A stretch of DNA of 64,000 bases from positions 16,430,001 through 16,494,000 of the forward strand of contig NC_065873.1 of assembly GCF_933775445.1 (NCBI RefSeq), written 5' to 3'. This DNA is from Argentina anserina (taxonomy: Eukaryota > Streptophyta > Magnoliopsida > Rosales > Rosaceae). Positions 21,387-34,100 of the stretch are shown piece after piece (positions within the stretch are counted from its first letter, which is position 1; each line of letters opens with the position of its first letter). A program made the position numbers and the translations under genes. The notes under the pieces are model-generated. The model saw nothing but the letters and a program-made list of their open reading frames with translations. It was not told where the DNA came from and made no database searches.

Positions 21387-23205
21387 CTTCAACAAGGTTA
21401 GCTCCTAGGTATCAACAAAACAAGAACAAATCTCAATGAATTATAGGCAGTGGTGCCTGTTAGAGTAGAAACTAATCAAAAGAGGTGAACTTCGTTGACA
21501 ACGAATGAGCTTAAAAGAAGTGCAGATAGTGGAGTGGTCTACGTTACTTGGTACTACGAAAAGAGTTTGGTTGTAAACAACTCGTAATTTCCTTAGCGGG
21601 CGGCCACAGCAACATTTATGCCACGTGCCAAGGAATGGCCTAAGTTTTACGCGCCAAGATTTAGAATTAGAAGGGTGGTCAACGCAAACATACACAGAAA
21701 TAATTTCAGACAAAGATTTCAAAGTAAAAGACGTCAGTGTGTTGTAAATATATTATCAATGCGACATTAAAAACGGAGTTATAATCCTTTTTTAAAAAAC
21801 GGAGTTAGAGAACAGTAAATATAACAAGTGACAAGAAATGAAACAATAACAGCCGGTGATGAATGCGAGTGTAACTGATGACGGTAAATGCAATAGTAAT
21901 CGCTACTACGAGTAATTATGAACGTAACACATATAAAAAGAGGTAGCAAGCAAAGTGATCAGGTAAAGCAGCTGATTCCGATTCTGTTTACTTCATATAT
22001 CTGAGAGTCTAACTGGAGCGACTATGGGTTTTCTGCATGTGCCCCATGACGGGTCAACAAACAAATAGCTAGTATAGCCGACGATCATTCGACGAGTTTC
22101 TGAATTTCTTAGATATATAGTTTCGGGTCAGCTCCTCTTACAATTTATGTTCATCAGTTCTTTTTTTAAGAGGATATTCTCGAATCATGTAGGACATGAT
22201 AACCTACTTGCCAGATAGTGGTGCGTTTTTCACACTTTTGAATTCATTTGCAACTAAATTGCAGGTTTGATCTTTGTTTGGATTCTTTTTCCTCGGGTGG
22301 ACAGTTTTACAATTTATTTAATGGATAACCAATTGAAAATATTATTGCGCGAGTCTGTTTGGAGGTCAAACTCGATCACGACTTCCCACTTAATAAGGGT
22401 AGACTAAGCCACTAGGCCAAATGGTACTTGGCAAAAGTAGTATAATTTTATCTAGAGAAAAAATGATGCATGATTTCTTTTCATATGAGAACAAAGATGT
22501 AACGTACTCTTATGAAATATCAAACTATGAGATTTAATTTAAAAAATTAATATATATATATATATATATCCGAGCCTCTAAATCCGTCTATAGATAGGAG
22601 TTGAGTAACCAAATTAACAAGAGCATATATCGGATAATTTGTTTTAAAAAGTTGTGGGTTCTGAGTTAAGAAGGTTGTGCTATTTGCATTTTCGTATCTT
22701 TTTCCTTAAATAATGGGGGATTTTTTTTTGCTAAGGTTCCCAACAGTTTTACAATTGACATTGCATTTGACAATGATCCGAAATAACCTAAAAAGCAAGA
22801 AAAAAAATTATCACTTGCGAAAATAAGTTATAGCTTCCTAGCTCTCAATCTCCAGTTTGAGTTAGCAATGTTATCTCAAAATTATTCCACGAAACAACAA
22901 CAATAATAATTTGATAGTGGTATAAAGATTTCTCAAAAATGTCATAATTTTGTACCTTGTTATTTACAAACACATTATTTTCAATTGTCTCTCACAATTA
23001 ATGTTCTTCAATGAAACGTCAGAGCTAGTATGTGACCATGAAACCAAAAAAGGAATTAATTTGACAAAAGACGAAGATGATGCTCAATAGGATGAGATTC
23101 TCGATAAATTGTAGTTGATACATAAAGTAAAATACTTGAGCCTTTCCATTTTGCATACAAAAATGGAGAACGTACATGACTTATTCTTACTAGCACATGA
23201 GGATT
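21387..23205. other. Spacer with DUF707 promoter
   Basis: A 1.8-kb AT-rich stretch. The left part is the DUF707 5' region, including the G-box-like CCACGTGCC near 21620. A TA microsatellite lies at 22551-22569. I found no coding sequence or inverted-repeat element. Confidence 0.55.
22551..22569. repeat. (TA)n microsatellite
   Basis: About nine uninterrupted TA dinucleotides in an AT-rich intergenic region. Confidence 0.9.
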
Positions 23206-23891
23206 TTAGCAGGGATAGTCGCAATTGCATATCAAAAATTTACCACGGACCTGGAGATCACAGTGTCCAACACCACCTTTAAATACAGTTTTACAAATGT
23301 TCTGGCAACATGCTAGTTTGCAGTTTGGATCACATTTTCCGTAGGCAGCATGGCAAGTTTGATTGAGGAGATTCGGTTTTACGATCGCTGTGGTTGAGTG
23401 TGTTTTCTCAGGACAAGGGTATTGGCAATTGCAAAGGCCTTGTTTGTCACATCTTCCCGCACCACCAGTATAATTACTTTGACAAACTGCATTGCAGTCA
23501 ATCATGTTGCACGAACCTATTAGTTTGCCGCACATTACTTGACTTTCAGCTTTCGCAAACATCCCCATTACTGCAACTGCATGCCATCACCATTTTCAGA
23601 GTAAGCCAATGATGTGATCGAACATAGATTTGTTTATCAAATATACCAATGATATTGAACCATGTGATATGGTAAACATGAACAGAGAAAGAAGCATTGA
23701 TGCCATTATGCCAGGATCTATTCATAGTTTTTGAAATCATGCAATCAATTAGTTAAAACTTGATATATCAATAACTTGGAGAATAGGAACTTCATCATAG
23801 TAACTCGAATTTTTTAATCAGGAGTTAGGATGAAATATCTACCTGATATAAGAGCGAGTAGAACGAGCTGAGTGCACGATATGAAGGCCAT
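23206..23891 (-). CDS. Secreted defensin-like protein with two cysteine modules
   Basis: Two exons, 23891-23843 and 23570-23206, encode 137 residues. The first exon and the start of the second give a signal peptide (MAFISCTQLVLLALISVMGM, likely cut after AKA). The mature part has two tandem modules. Module one has eight cysteines spaced C-x6-C-x4-C-x3-C-x10-C-x5-C-x1-C-x3-C. Module two has ten, with the same GG-x-G-x-C core and terminal CNCDYPC. The C-x3-C and C-x-C pairs fit a cysteine-stabilised alpha-beta defensin fold. The intron after the signal-peptide exon is typical of plant DEFL genes. Members act in antimicrobial defence or as reproductive signals; the role here is unknown. The nearest clear genes are several kb away. 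Confidence 0.87.
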
Positions 23892-24151
23892 GGGAGAGAA
23901 CTTGACTATACTTTTTTAAGTTCGGTTTGAAATTTGATGGTTAGTGTTAGGTTCTAATATATGGTGAACCTGAAATGATATGGAAATTAAGTCAAATAAG
24001 TTGGAAATCATACAGGTAGATATGTGATTAATTACAATTTTCTTTTTATAGAAGAATAATGATACAATTTTGATTTTGTTTTCTGGTAGATTATATACAT
24101 TGTACTTTGAGTTGTTTGCACCCTCATATTTAGATTACTTACCACTTGAAA

Positions 24152-24243
24152 GAACAATGATATATAGTTGTATGTGCATCGAATGAACATTGAACATAGA
24201 GAACAATGATAATTGTATGTACATCGAATGAACATTAAACATA
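24152..24243. repeat. Tandem duplication, two units of about 45 bp
   Basis: Both units begin GAACAATGATA and contain TTGTATGT(G/A)CATCGAATGA followed by ACATT(G/A)AACATA. The second copy begins at 24201 and lacks a few bases near its start. Confidence 0.8.
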
Positions 24244-26573
24244 AGACTAAATGTCATATCACTGGTATAGTATATAACATCCATAATTACTATATGATTG
24301 ACGAAATGTAACTGTAATGAGTTTATGAGTTATCTTGTAAAATCATATCGTAAATAAACATGGAAGTGATATATAGAGTAATTAAGGATGCATTTTCCAG
24401 GACATTGATCATAGAAACATTTTAGAGCAAGTTTACCCATTTGAATATACACTTTCACTACTTTTTGCCATGTTTGTTTCCACCAATGGGCGGGTCTTAA
24501 TATTGTGGGTAAATATAACCCCTAGTGCCAATGTAAAATTCCAAATGAACCAATTTTTGTAGGTCAATAGCCTCAACCTAGTGACCCTAATTTAGTAGTT
24601 TGATTGAACTTACTTTTAAGACATTGTGTTGGTGCACGGATTAAAAAGTGCTTATTTTCCACTTGCATTTTCAAACAAGTAATGGGTAGTTTCTGTTCCC
24701 AAAACCGACTTTCCGTTAAACAAATGAGAGTTCCAAATGTTTTTTTTTAACGATAAAAAATTTCTTTTCTTTTTTTTTAACAAAACGATAAAAAAATCAA
24801 AAATATAAAGATTTTACCACCCTCACTCCTTCAAATCCGGGTGGCTCAAAACCAAACCCAACCACCACTTCTTGTGGCCACTATTGCAAGTCAAGGCCGG
24901 TGGCATTAACCCTAGCAGATGCAGCTTCCGCCGTACGAGAGGGAAAGAGACGTAACATCCGACACCACGGACAATCAATCAAGAACTAGCCCCACACCAA
25001 CTCGTGGACGCGTGCATTCCACCTCTTAGCCCGACACCATAGTCATTAGTGCGTGGGACCTGACCCAGCGCGTGGCACACCAGCGATCCTAGATTTCGGT
25101 CCTTTTGGTTTATGCGTCGGCACAATGTTCGGAGAAACGTGGAAGATTGTAGAACGTTGATCACATATACCCTTGTCCGTTGTGATGGGACTCGTCATAT
25201 AATAGTACGTTTTTAATCATGGTTAGTAGTACTTAATAGTAATTAAATATAACCATAAGATTTAATCTGAAAGGCCATTGGCTCTGGGCTCGGTGCTCCA
25301 ATGACATTGGTTAAATCTTGAAAGAGAGTTTTCCACTCCACAATGTTTATTGGAAATCTCAGCCTTTTAAAAAAGCTCTGGCCTTTGGCCAAAACCAGCT
25401 GATAGAGTACTTTACTCTTCTGAGAAGCACTCAAACCCAAGCTTTGGTCTTCCTATCATCAAAAGAAAGAGACAAAATAAAAAAGAAGAAGCTTGAGTGT
25501 TCTAGCTTCTTCCAGTATCCAAAAACTTATGGGTTCTTATTACTGTCTTGCATGTTTGCTTTGTTGTTATGGCTTGGTCTGGTTTTTTCTGTTCAAGTCT
25601 GATTTTAGGGTTTGGAACTGATGCATATTATTACTGTTTTGGTGTGGTTCATCTGCCTGGTCAGATGGAACGTCAGGTTTTCTTTACAGTTGATCTTCAT
25701 CATGCATCTGTTGGAAACGATTGAATTTTCATAATATTCTTCTTTTCTGTTAGTAGATAGTGGGTTTCAGTTCTGATTCGCCAGAAAGACATTTCAGTCC
25801 TGAGGAAAGAAATTTCATTTTCTTTATAGTAGTCTCAATTCTCAAATATGTAAAGTTGGATTGTTCCTGAATATTGTCTAAAATTCTTCAAAGTTTCAAG
25901 CTTGAAAGGATTTTGATTACCACCATATATTGAGTGACTGACTAAAGTTAAATGTTTAAAAAAGTCTTCATATAAAGCTTAACATCTAGGTTGTTCTGAG
26001 TCCAGTCTCAAATAATTGAAGGCTCCTCTGAATCTTTTGATTGGCTTTAATAGTATATATACTTCAACCATTTATTTTTCTTTGATGTACTTTCTTCCGA
26101 TCTGGCTTTTCACAAGTAGTCGAAATTTTTAGTTTTTCCTTCTGATTTTCATTCATCATCACCAACTTTGCATCATATATGTCTGCCTAGTTTCTGTGGT
26201 TACTTCTTGAACGGAGGTCCTCTCTCTATATTACACTGGAGCCCTTCCTTTCTTTGGTTTATACTCCATGATTCAACCCCTTTGATCTATAAATTATAAA
26301 TTCTATATATTGAAGCTTACATATTGTTGTGGTGCAAGAAAATCTTCTTATCAGATGTTATCCCTGGTGAACCCTTTAATCCATGAAGCAAGAGCCCTAG
26401 CTTGCATGTGATTTGTTCATTAGTATCATATGGCAGATTTTGGTTACTGGTTATGAGAACATACATTTCTAATTGCTGTTATTTTGTGATGTGGAAGTGT
26501 GGAACTTGTATGTCAAAGTTTAAATATTTGATTAGCGGAAATGATTTTTCTGGCTGAGTTTATTGGTGGTTTG

Positions 26574-26575
<2 letters not shown>

Positions 26576-26611
<36 letters not shown>
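26576..26611. repeat. (AG)n microsatellite
   Basis: About 18 uninterrupted GA/AG dinucleotides on the plus strand, between TTGGAT and CACTAAC. Confidence 0.95.
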
Positions 26612-26612
<1 letters not shown>

Positions 26613-27517
26613 ACTAACATTGTGTGATTTGTTAATTGGTCATCTTGTTAATCACATTGTTTCTTCCAGAAGGGTTTACCATTAGCCTTTTTGCTGGTTG
26701 ATGTCTATATGATTTGGAGATTTAAATGTTGATGAAGTAGAATGCGTAGTCATTGTTTATGGACTAATCTATTAGTGCATCAACATGGATGTTTAGTCTT
26801 GTTATTTACATCCCAGTCACTTATTTGGAAAGCTAATTTCTCTTGGTGATTCAATTTTACATTAGTTATATTTTTGAGCTCAGGAAACTTGGGCTTATGG
26901 TAGTTTTGTGAAAGTTCTCTAAACACTTATGGTACTTTTTTTTTTGTTAAGGATTAGTTCAGAAGAAGTGGAACATGATGTATAGCAGTGATATAAGATG
27001 ATTTGATGAGGTAGAGATTTAAATTCATAAAATAGTACGTAGGATTGGTAGGAATGCAAGACAATCAAGAGTTGTTTTTTTTTTTCACTTGATGTATGGA
27101 ATTGATTGATAGTTCGCTGATAATCGAAACCATATATTAGAGTTCATTTGGGTTAAACACTTGATATGTGATTATTCAGTTGAATTATTGAATAGAAAAG
27201 TAAGAAACAAATACAAAACTAGATATGAAATAACATGATTCTTAATGTGACCATATAAAATGATGGTCGATTGTTACATCAAAGTAAAGTGCTGGATTTG
27301 TATTGTCAGTGCTGATTTGCAAATTGCATGTGATAAGGTGTTCATTAATGTTATGTAGGTTTCCTGAAATTTTCTGATTAGTAGTATATTTTATATAGGT
27401 AAATAATCATGGTTGATGTCTTAGGCTTGTGATGCACTTAAGTCTTAAATATATATTTGTCATGTGACGGTTATCTGATCATGCCAACCAAGGACATTGG
27501 TTCCAGTCGTGGGGTTT

Positions 27518-27527
27518 CTATATATAG
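27518..27527 (+). promoter_or_regulatory. Candidate TATA box of MIR535
   Basis: CTATATATAG lies about 195 bases before the hairpin. This spacing suits a transcript starting near 27550 with a short 5' segment before the fold. The call rests on motif and distance only; an earlier start in the T-rich region upstream is equally possible. Confidence 0.4.
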
Positions 27528-27712
27528 GCATGCACTGCTATATATTGGTGATGATTGTACCTTCAGTGTTAGTACTTTTGTATGATTTACTCTCTTATTT
27601 GTTTACCTTTGAAGTAACAAGTTTGGAATTTGCTAACTTCCTTTTTAATAATGTCATCTCGATTGTGGAAAACATTCTAATCTGCCTCGTTTCTATTGGG
27701 CGGGTGAGCTAT

Positions 27713-27820
27713 GATTGGATTTGTTTGACGATGAGAGAGAGCACGCTTGTCAGCATCCATGACATAGTCATCCGTGTTTACGAGCGTGCTCCCTCTTATC
27801 GTCATACAATCGATCTAATC
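27713..27820 (+). ncRNA. MIR535: miR535 precursor hairpin
   Basis: The 5' arm at 27726-27746 reads TGACGATGAG followed by AGAGAGCACGC, the miR535 signature. The 3' arm at 27784-27804 (GCGTGCTCCC then TCTTATCGTCA) is its near-perfect complement, with one A:C mismatch and one G:U pair. With two-base 3' overhangs the star strand would be about 27786-27806. The stem extends outward (GATTGG at 27713 against CTAATC at 27815) and the loop spans about 27747-27783. miR535 is a conserved plant microRNA related in sequence to miR156/miR529 and reported to target SPL transcription factors in some species. From memory the commonest form begins UGACAACG, so positions 5 and 7 differ here. A 136-codon open frame across the hairpin lacks an ATG start and is not a gene. 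Confidence 0.92.
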
Positions 27821-30800
27821 TTGTCACCTTTCCAATACAAACTCACTGGTGATTATAACATTGTATACGTAATTTATATATGTCAATTTCATAATCTCCC
27901 TTCATAATGGCTCATCACTTGCCTTTTCATGGTCGTCCTCTTTATGATATAGAGTTTAACTGCTCAAGAAGTAGCGACCAGTCATATGAAAAATAAAGTT
28001 TCTTTACGCATATATTCATTTATTAAAATATATGACTGGCAATGCATGGTAAGGTGTTGTGGAGATTAATTTGATGAGCATTATAGCATGTGAGACAGAA
28101 AACATGCAACATTTTAAAAAATTGGAGACTTGGTTGATCCGAATTCTGCAATATTTTGATTATAAAACAAACACAGATCAAAGTATTTGGTTGTTCAAAC
28201 AATGAACGGGCTGGGGGGACAATGCGGGGATAATCCTCCATCCCCCTTACCAGGAACCCGCAAATACTTCTACAAGGAAGGAAGAAATGCTTCTTGGCTT
28301 TACTTGGCTACTAAGCTTACATTTTACGTTTCATTACAGTTGGCGAATGTTATTGACCTTTGTTCATTTAACACTATAACACTTATCATAGCTTTACATA
28401 TGTCTGCACTGCATTAGTGTATCCTTAATATTCTTCGAACTTCAATTTGTGGCCACAATAAAGTTGCTGAATGCTAATTCGACCACAAAGTGGATGACAA
28501 TAGGTTCATGGTCTTCTTTATTGATAAAAGAAGATATGCTCATAACTCTCCAGTAGCATGTTTATGTTTGGCATGCTCAAGATCTTTGATTATTTTTGGA
28601 GCTCTGCCAGAAGTAATTGCATCTAATATCCTTATTATAAGCCTTCTTTCCTATTATTGCAGTTATTCTTTTTCTCCAACTGTATAATTCAAGCAAGATT
28701 ATAAAAGCATGCCTTTAGGAACGCTTTGAGCTGAGGCGCAATCTAAATGCAGCGGGCCTCTGGTAAAAGATTGCAGGCACAAAAAGTGCACAGGAGAAAA
28801 ATGGTCAAGCCTCAGCTTACTGAATATTCCTGTTTTTTCTTTTCTTTTCTGAAAACAAAATAATAAGCAGAGGTTACTGAGTGATTATTGTGTTCTATTC
28901 CTTCAGATGTCTAGTTATCTATATTATCATCTTACTGTATATAACTATATATTACTTCATGTGTGATATCCATGCTGTAGTGTTTTATCTTCATACGCAA
29001 TCTGCTGTAGTTCGGTATCAAGCAGAGAATTTTATAGGAAGTCTGATTACAAAAAGCTGATGTCATTTTGAAAATGCTTCTGCTAGCCACAATAACCTTG
29101 GTTAAGCCTTCTCCTTTTTCAATCTTGATTTCTAAAATGGATTGAGTCACCAAATCCACCTGTTTGCAACATATTCACATTCAGTGACATTACCTAAATG
29201 AAAGGGCTGGACCTCAAATATGTATTAGAGGAACTTTTGTTTTTGTTTTTGATGATGCTGGGTACTTAGGTAACCAGTCAAGGCAGTCGTCTTCATCCTT
29301 TAGGTGTGCTGTGTGTGTAGGTTTTTGCTACTGTACCTTATTGAAGTCAGGTTTTGCGTACCCTCTAATTGCATGTACTGAATACTGATTTCTCTATGCT
29401 TGCTTTTCTGTTCTTAATAGGAACCTTTATTAATTAGTTCTTCATGTTTTGGATTTCTCCTGTGTTCGTGAGATCGATCTACATCCTAAGAATTTGTTTG
29501 CTACAGATTTTCTTTAGCAGCTCCTGTTGCAAGGTTGTGGATGCTGTCCCCTTTGGTTTGATGAATTATCCATTCTGTTGTTCAGACCTTTAATATATAG
29601 TTATTCTGACCAGTACAAGGTTTCGATCAGTTCTAGTTCGGATGAAAACCCTAGCTCAGTGGTCTATTGTGCGTGCTAGATGATTGCCTGAATAGCGGAA
29701 GTTTGACGACAGTAACAGACTACAGACATGCATGGAGTACAGACATTCCAATTGCACATCTCCGAGTCTTTTTCAGCCGTCGAAGCACACTTGCATTTCG
29801 TCCAGTTTCCTAGTTCCAGGCCTCCTTCCCAAGCCTTAAGGACAATCTTGTGACCGGGTACTGTGACCTTCGGATGCCAAATGTCCTTGAGACCACCTAA
29901 TGCATCCAAGGTAGGTTAATTATTATACAGATGGCATGTAAACATGCTATATTCTCAATCTTAAGTTCTGTTTTCCAACACAAATGCCTCAAAATCTATA
30001 ACTGGGAGGAAAAGTCCATATATCCACCCCTTCAATCCATGATATGAAATTCATGAATACCAAAATCTTTATTGTAAAAGGTTGAACACGTTAGAATTTC
30101 AATTTTAAACGGACATTGGTAAAGTAGTGGTGCTGGAACGCACAAGCCAAGAGTAGTAGTAAATCCAGTGGTTCTAGACTTGTAGCTTCGTACGGTGAAC
30201 CAGCTGGTAAGTAATCTATGATGAGTGGGAGAGGATGAGCCAGGAGTAATTAATCTGTCATCCATCACTTGCACGGGGTCTATAGGGTTCAAAGAAAATA
30301 CTTACATATTTGAACGTTAGATTATATTTTCTTTACACTTCATTTTCCTGGTACGTGTTACAGTAGTAGCTTTACCTGAAAATTCAAACAAAAATGTACA
30401 ATCATTTTCCTCGAAACTCAAAATCGGAGCATTCTGCTCTGCTCCAGTACTATCGTGGTCCAACGTTTAAGCAAAAAAATAAAAAAGCAGGGATGTTGAC
30501 ACGTGTCCTCCGACAGGTTTAGACCACGATGGTCTTGGACCATTTCAGAACACACCCTCAAAATCTTCCAAGAACTAAATAGAACAAAGGCGGTGGCGGA
30601 GGTGAGATTGCGGGTACGGTGATCCTTTTCCTTGTAGAGGGGAAATAAGCGTATCGGGGAAAGTCCACTTGCTCTTGATATGGAATTTTCCATCAAACCA
30701 TAGCAGGAAACAAATGACCGGCATAACAAGAAATTCTTTTGTAGGGGCTAATGGTTCATGCTAAGAACTATCATGAAATCAATCGAATTTCCAAATAGAG

Positions 30801-31144
30801 AGAGGTTTTTAACAAGACAATAACTTTCAAATAAATACAAAGCTGTGATGCAATGCCTGTTTATACCCTCACCAACTCAATATCTGAATTCAACATCAAA
30901 AGGAGAGAAGAAGACGTTAAGGAAGAATCAATAGTACACTGGATGGGTAATCCAACACATGCCAAACTTTACATGAGCTAAATTATACACATGGGCCTGC
31001 TGCTACTTCAAAATGGTATCCCTCGGCCACAGTTAATCGAATTGAGAAATCACCGTTTCCCTTATATGACAAAGGCCACGGAGCTTTGGGAGAAAATCAC
31101 ATATCTGGCAGTCATCTGATACACAACAGGTTTCTATTTATAAG
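27821..31144. other. Gene-poor region downstream of MIR535
   Basis: 3.3 kb with no supported coding exon. The left part may belong to the pri-miR535 transcript. A small fold-back lies at 30427-30556. The sequence from about 30830 to 31144 is likely TWD40-2 3' UTR and downstream DNA. A minus-strand open frame at 29676-29909 lacks an ATG and was not accepted. Confidence 0.5.
30427..30556. repeat. Small imperfect fold-back
   Basis: The segment around CTATCGTGGTCCAACGTTTAA (30450-30470) pairs with the segment around GTTTAGACCACGATGG (30517-30532), and a weaker match continues outward (TTCTG on both sides). The core ATCGTGGTC/GACCACGAT is perfect. It could be a small MITE. A palindromic GACACGTGTC, a G-box type sequence, sits in the loop. 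Confidence 0.45.
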
Positions 31145-34100
31145 TTAATTAAGCCAATCATCACTTATTGGCAATCTTGCTGCTGGCACCTGAGGTCGGG
31201 TTTGTAATGGTGGCATCTGGATTGGGACCTGTGGTTGTAGCACTTGTGATGGGGTCTCTGACTGTGGCGCTTGGAATGGGACCTCTTGTTGTGGCGCTGC
31301 GGCTGATGCTGGGGCTTCCTGTTGTGGCACTTGGGATGGCGTCTCAGGTTGTGCCGCTTGGGATGGGGTCTCCATTTCTGGCGCTTGGGATGAGGCCTCA
31401 GGTTGTGGCGATTGGGATGGGGCCTCAGGTTGTGTCGCTTGGGATGCCGCCTCAGGTTCTGTCGCTTGGGATGGGGCATCATGTTGTGGCGCTTGGGATG
31501 GGACATCAGATTGTGGTGCTTCCGATGCTGAATCAGATTGTGGTGCTTGGGAGGCTCCATCAGATTGTGGTGCTTGGGAGGCTGCATCAGACTCTGGTGC
31601 TTGAGAGGCTGCATCAGATTGTGGGGCTTGCGGTGGCGCATCCGATGGTGCCAAATCATTCTTAGAATTTTCTGGGACACTTTCTCCAGAAGCAACTGGA
31701 GCTGGATTGCTGTCTGTTGATGAAGCAGGATGTTTATTGTCTGAAGTGGTTTCACCTGATTTGGATTGTTGTGGCGCAGTTGAAGGGGCTGGTGTAGCAG
31801 CAGGGGCTCCTTCTAACAACAGTGGCTTGCCTGGTTGCTGCAGTGAATTTTGAGCCCCTGGAGGCGGTTTCTTTTGAACAGCCATAGCAACTGTAAGAGA
31901 TGGCATCCCTGGAGGAAGGATTTCAATTGGTGGTTTCTTGGCAGCGTCCGCTAAGCTTGTAAGCTTGGGTTCCTCCAAAGAAGCCAAAAATGCTGCTGCT
32001 GCATCTGTTTTTTCTAATGGGGTGTGCTCAACCTCCTTTTGTAACATTTTATTCCATGCCTGAACCAAGTTCTTCAATGTTGGTCTCCCATGAGCCTGCA
32101 ATATCCATGATGTCAGATCACAGTAATGAACACAAGAATTATGTACGAGTATATGTAAAATTGTCATACATGGGCATGAAGCACAGCCTCAGCAAGCATT
32201 CCAGTATCCTGCCAAGCCTTCTCCATAAGGGCATTGTCTCCCAAAACTGCAGCTGCGAATGCTGCTTCGCGTCCAGCTCCAACGGATATTAAATTATTTA
32301 CCAAATTCTGCATCACATGTCGACAACGTATTAAAACTAACCTTTCAGTGAGAGTAATGTGGAACACAGCTATGACAAAAGTACACCATTGATATTCCGC
32401 AAAGGAGCACATTACATGTCAGGAAATAGTGTGCTGGAGAAGCATAAGGAAAAAAGAAAAAGGACGCCACGGTCAATTTTCAGTATATTGTTCAAAGAAA
32501 GAGCACCCAGCACAGTTTCAAATATCAATATCGACAACAATATCACATGCATTAAATTTCAGATGCGTTTTTTTACTGACGTATTCTGTTTGGGTAGTGA
32601 AACTCAGATCCTATTATGCAGTCCACACTCCGTGTATCTTTTTTCAGTATTGTGAAGACAATAATAGGGAGTGTGTTTTCATTTTATAAGAGAAAAGGTG
32701 TGGATTGAAAATTTAATCTGAGACTTTCATTCTCCTATGACGTGTAAACCAAAAAATTTGGAAGCACCAAAAAGCAAAATAAACATGTCCAGATATAGAT
32801 AGCATACACTAAGCCGTGTCAACTCTTGATGATTGGCTAACCGAAGAGCTTGTCCTCTTAATTCATGACCCTGTAAGGCGCCTTTCACAGAAGCCGCAGC
32901 AGCCAACCTCTTAAGAGCCTCCCGAGCAATTTCCCTCTGTCCAGTAGCATCTGCGGCATCAATAAGATCCAAAAACTCCTTTGTAAACTTCACTATTCCT
33001 TGGACAGCTTCCAATATGTTCTCTTTCTTAGTTGTTACAGTTAGAATGTCCTTCAAATCAAATCCTGAATCTTGCCCCAAGTCCCTGCTGTTGCTCATTG
33101 TGAGAAGGCACTGGAGAGCTCTTTTTATATCACGGCTCTGCATGGCCAAATCAAACTCCAACCTACAAAATGAGAATAAATTATAAGTTTCAAAATGAGA
33201 TCATGGAAGCTTCTTGGATGCTGTAGTTCAGGAAATGAGTTAAAAAGCCTGTTATTGTCATATTATTGCAGAAAATGATTAAAGACAGAAATAATGTGTC
33301 AGTCTGCCAGACACATCACATTGAATCGACCTAATAAACTAGGATACGACGATATCAATATACGGGCAGATTAATACACAGTTATTCCACCCCCAAAACA
33401 ATATACACTGGAAACAAAAGATCATAAACCCATAAAAATGTAAATTGTTGAATAAGCAAAACAGTAAACTATACTGTGAGTCTGTGACATCAAATATGCA
33501 AGTATACCTCTTAGATATTCCAGGCAAATGGAGTGCCTCAGTAGCATAACCCATCCCTAGCAGAAACTGTGCTAAATCATCATGATGTTCTCTACCTAGT
33601 CTACTTGCCCTGCATAAGAGAATAACTTGTAGCATCAAATCATCAATATAAGATATCGGGAAGAGAAAGAAATCTCATGTAAAACTATAGAATGAATGAC
33701 TGATACCATTTCACAGCACTAACAGCATCTCCATAAGCAGCAAGGCAGCGGCAGCGGATACCAGGGTGGCTGAGGGATAAGGCATGAGCACTCATGTATC
33801 TGCCAGAAAGATTTCAAGCAGTTAAACAATCAAATTTCTTCTATGATAAAAACTTCAGCTACAACCATGCATGAAGGTAACACGTTATGTCCTTTAACAA
33901 TCAGACTGAGACCACAGTACTAGGTAGCCAGTTAAAAGTAAAAACAAAGAAAAGTGCCAATTTACTGCACTAGAATATTAGGAAAAACTGACCAAATTAT
34001 TTAAAAGATTTCAGTAAATAAAAATTCATATTTTCCTGTCCAAGACTTCTTTCGGATCCAAATAAAACCTCACCGTAACTTTATGATAAACTCACAAATG

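Larger units (their letters stand above)
23892..27517. other. Gene-poor region upstream of MIR535
   Basis: 3.6 kb without a supported coding exon. It contains a tandem duplication (24152-24243), a GC-richer, promoter-like patch near 24830-25170 followed by the TATA-like CATATAATAG (25196), and an AG microsatellite (26576-26611). From 25250 to 27500 the plus strand is T-rich and resembles transcribed non-coding or intronic DNA, so a long primary transcript is possible but unproven. Confidence 0.5.

Noticed and set aside
27497..27907. 136-codon open frame over the miR535 hairpin
   Set aside because: It starts at a TTG, has no recognisable domain, and is interrupted in logic by the hairpin; the RNA explains the conservation.
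29676..29909. Minus-strand open frame with many cysteines
   Set aside because: The apparent first codon is TTG directly after an in-frame TAA, there is no splice acceptor at its start, and I recognise no family.
31215..31640. Regularly spaced repeats resembling a CRISPR array
   Set aside because: The 27-bp units are directly adjacent with no unique spacers and they encode protein in frame in a plant gene.
31165..31755. Long frames on both strands across the TWD40-2 tail
   Set aside because: Shadows of the 27-bp coding minisatellite; only the minus-strand frame continuous with exon 21 is real.
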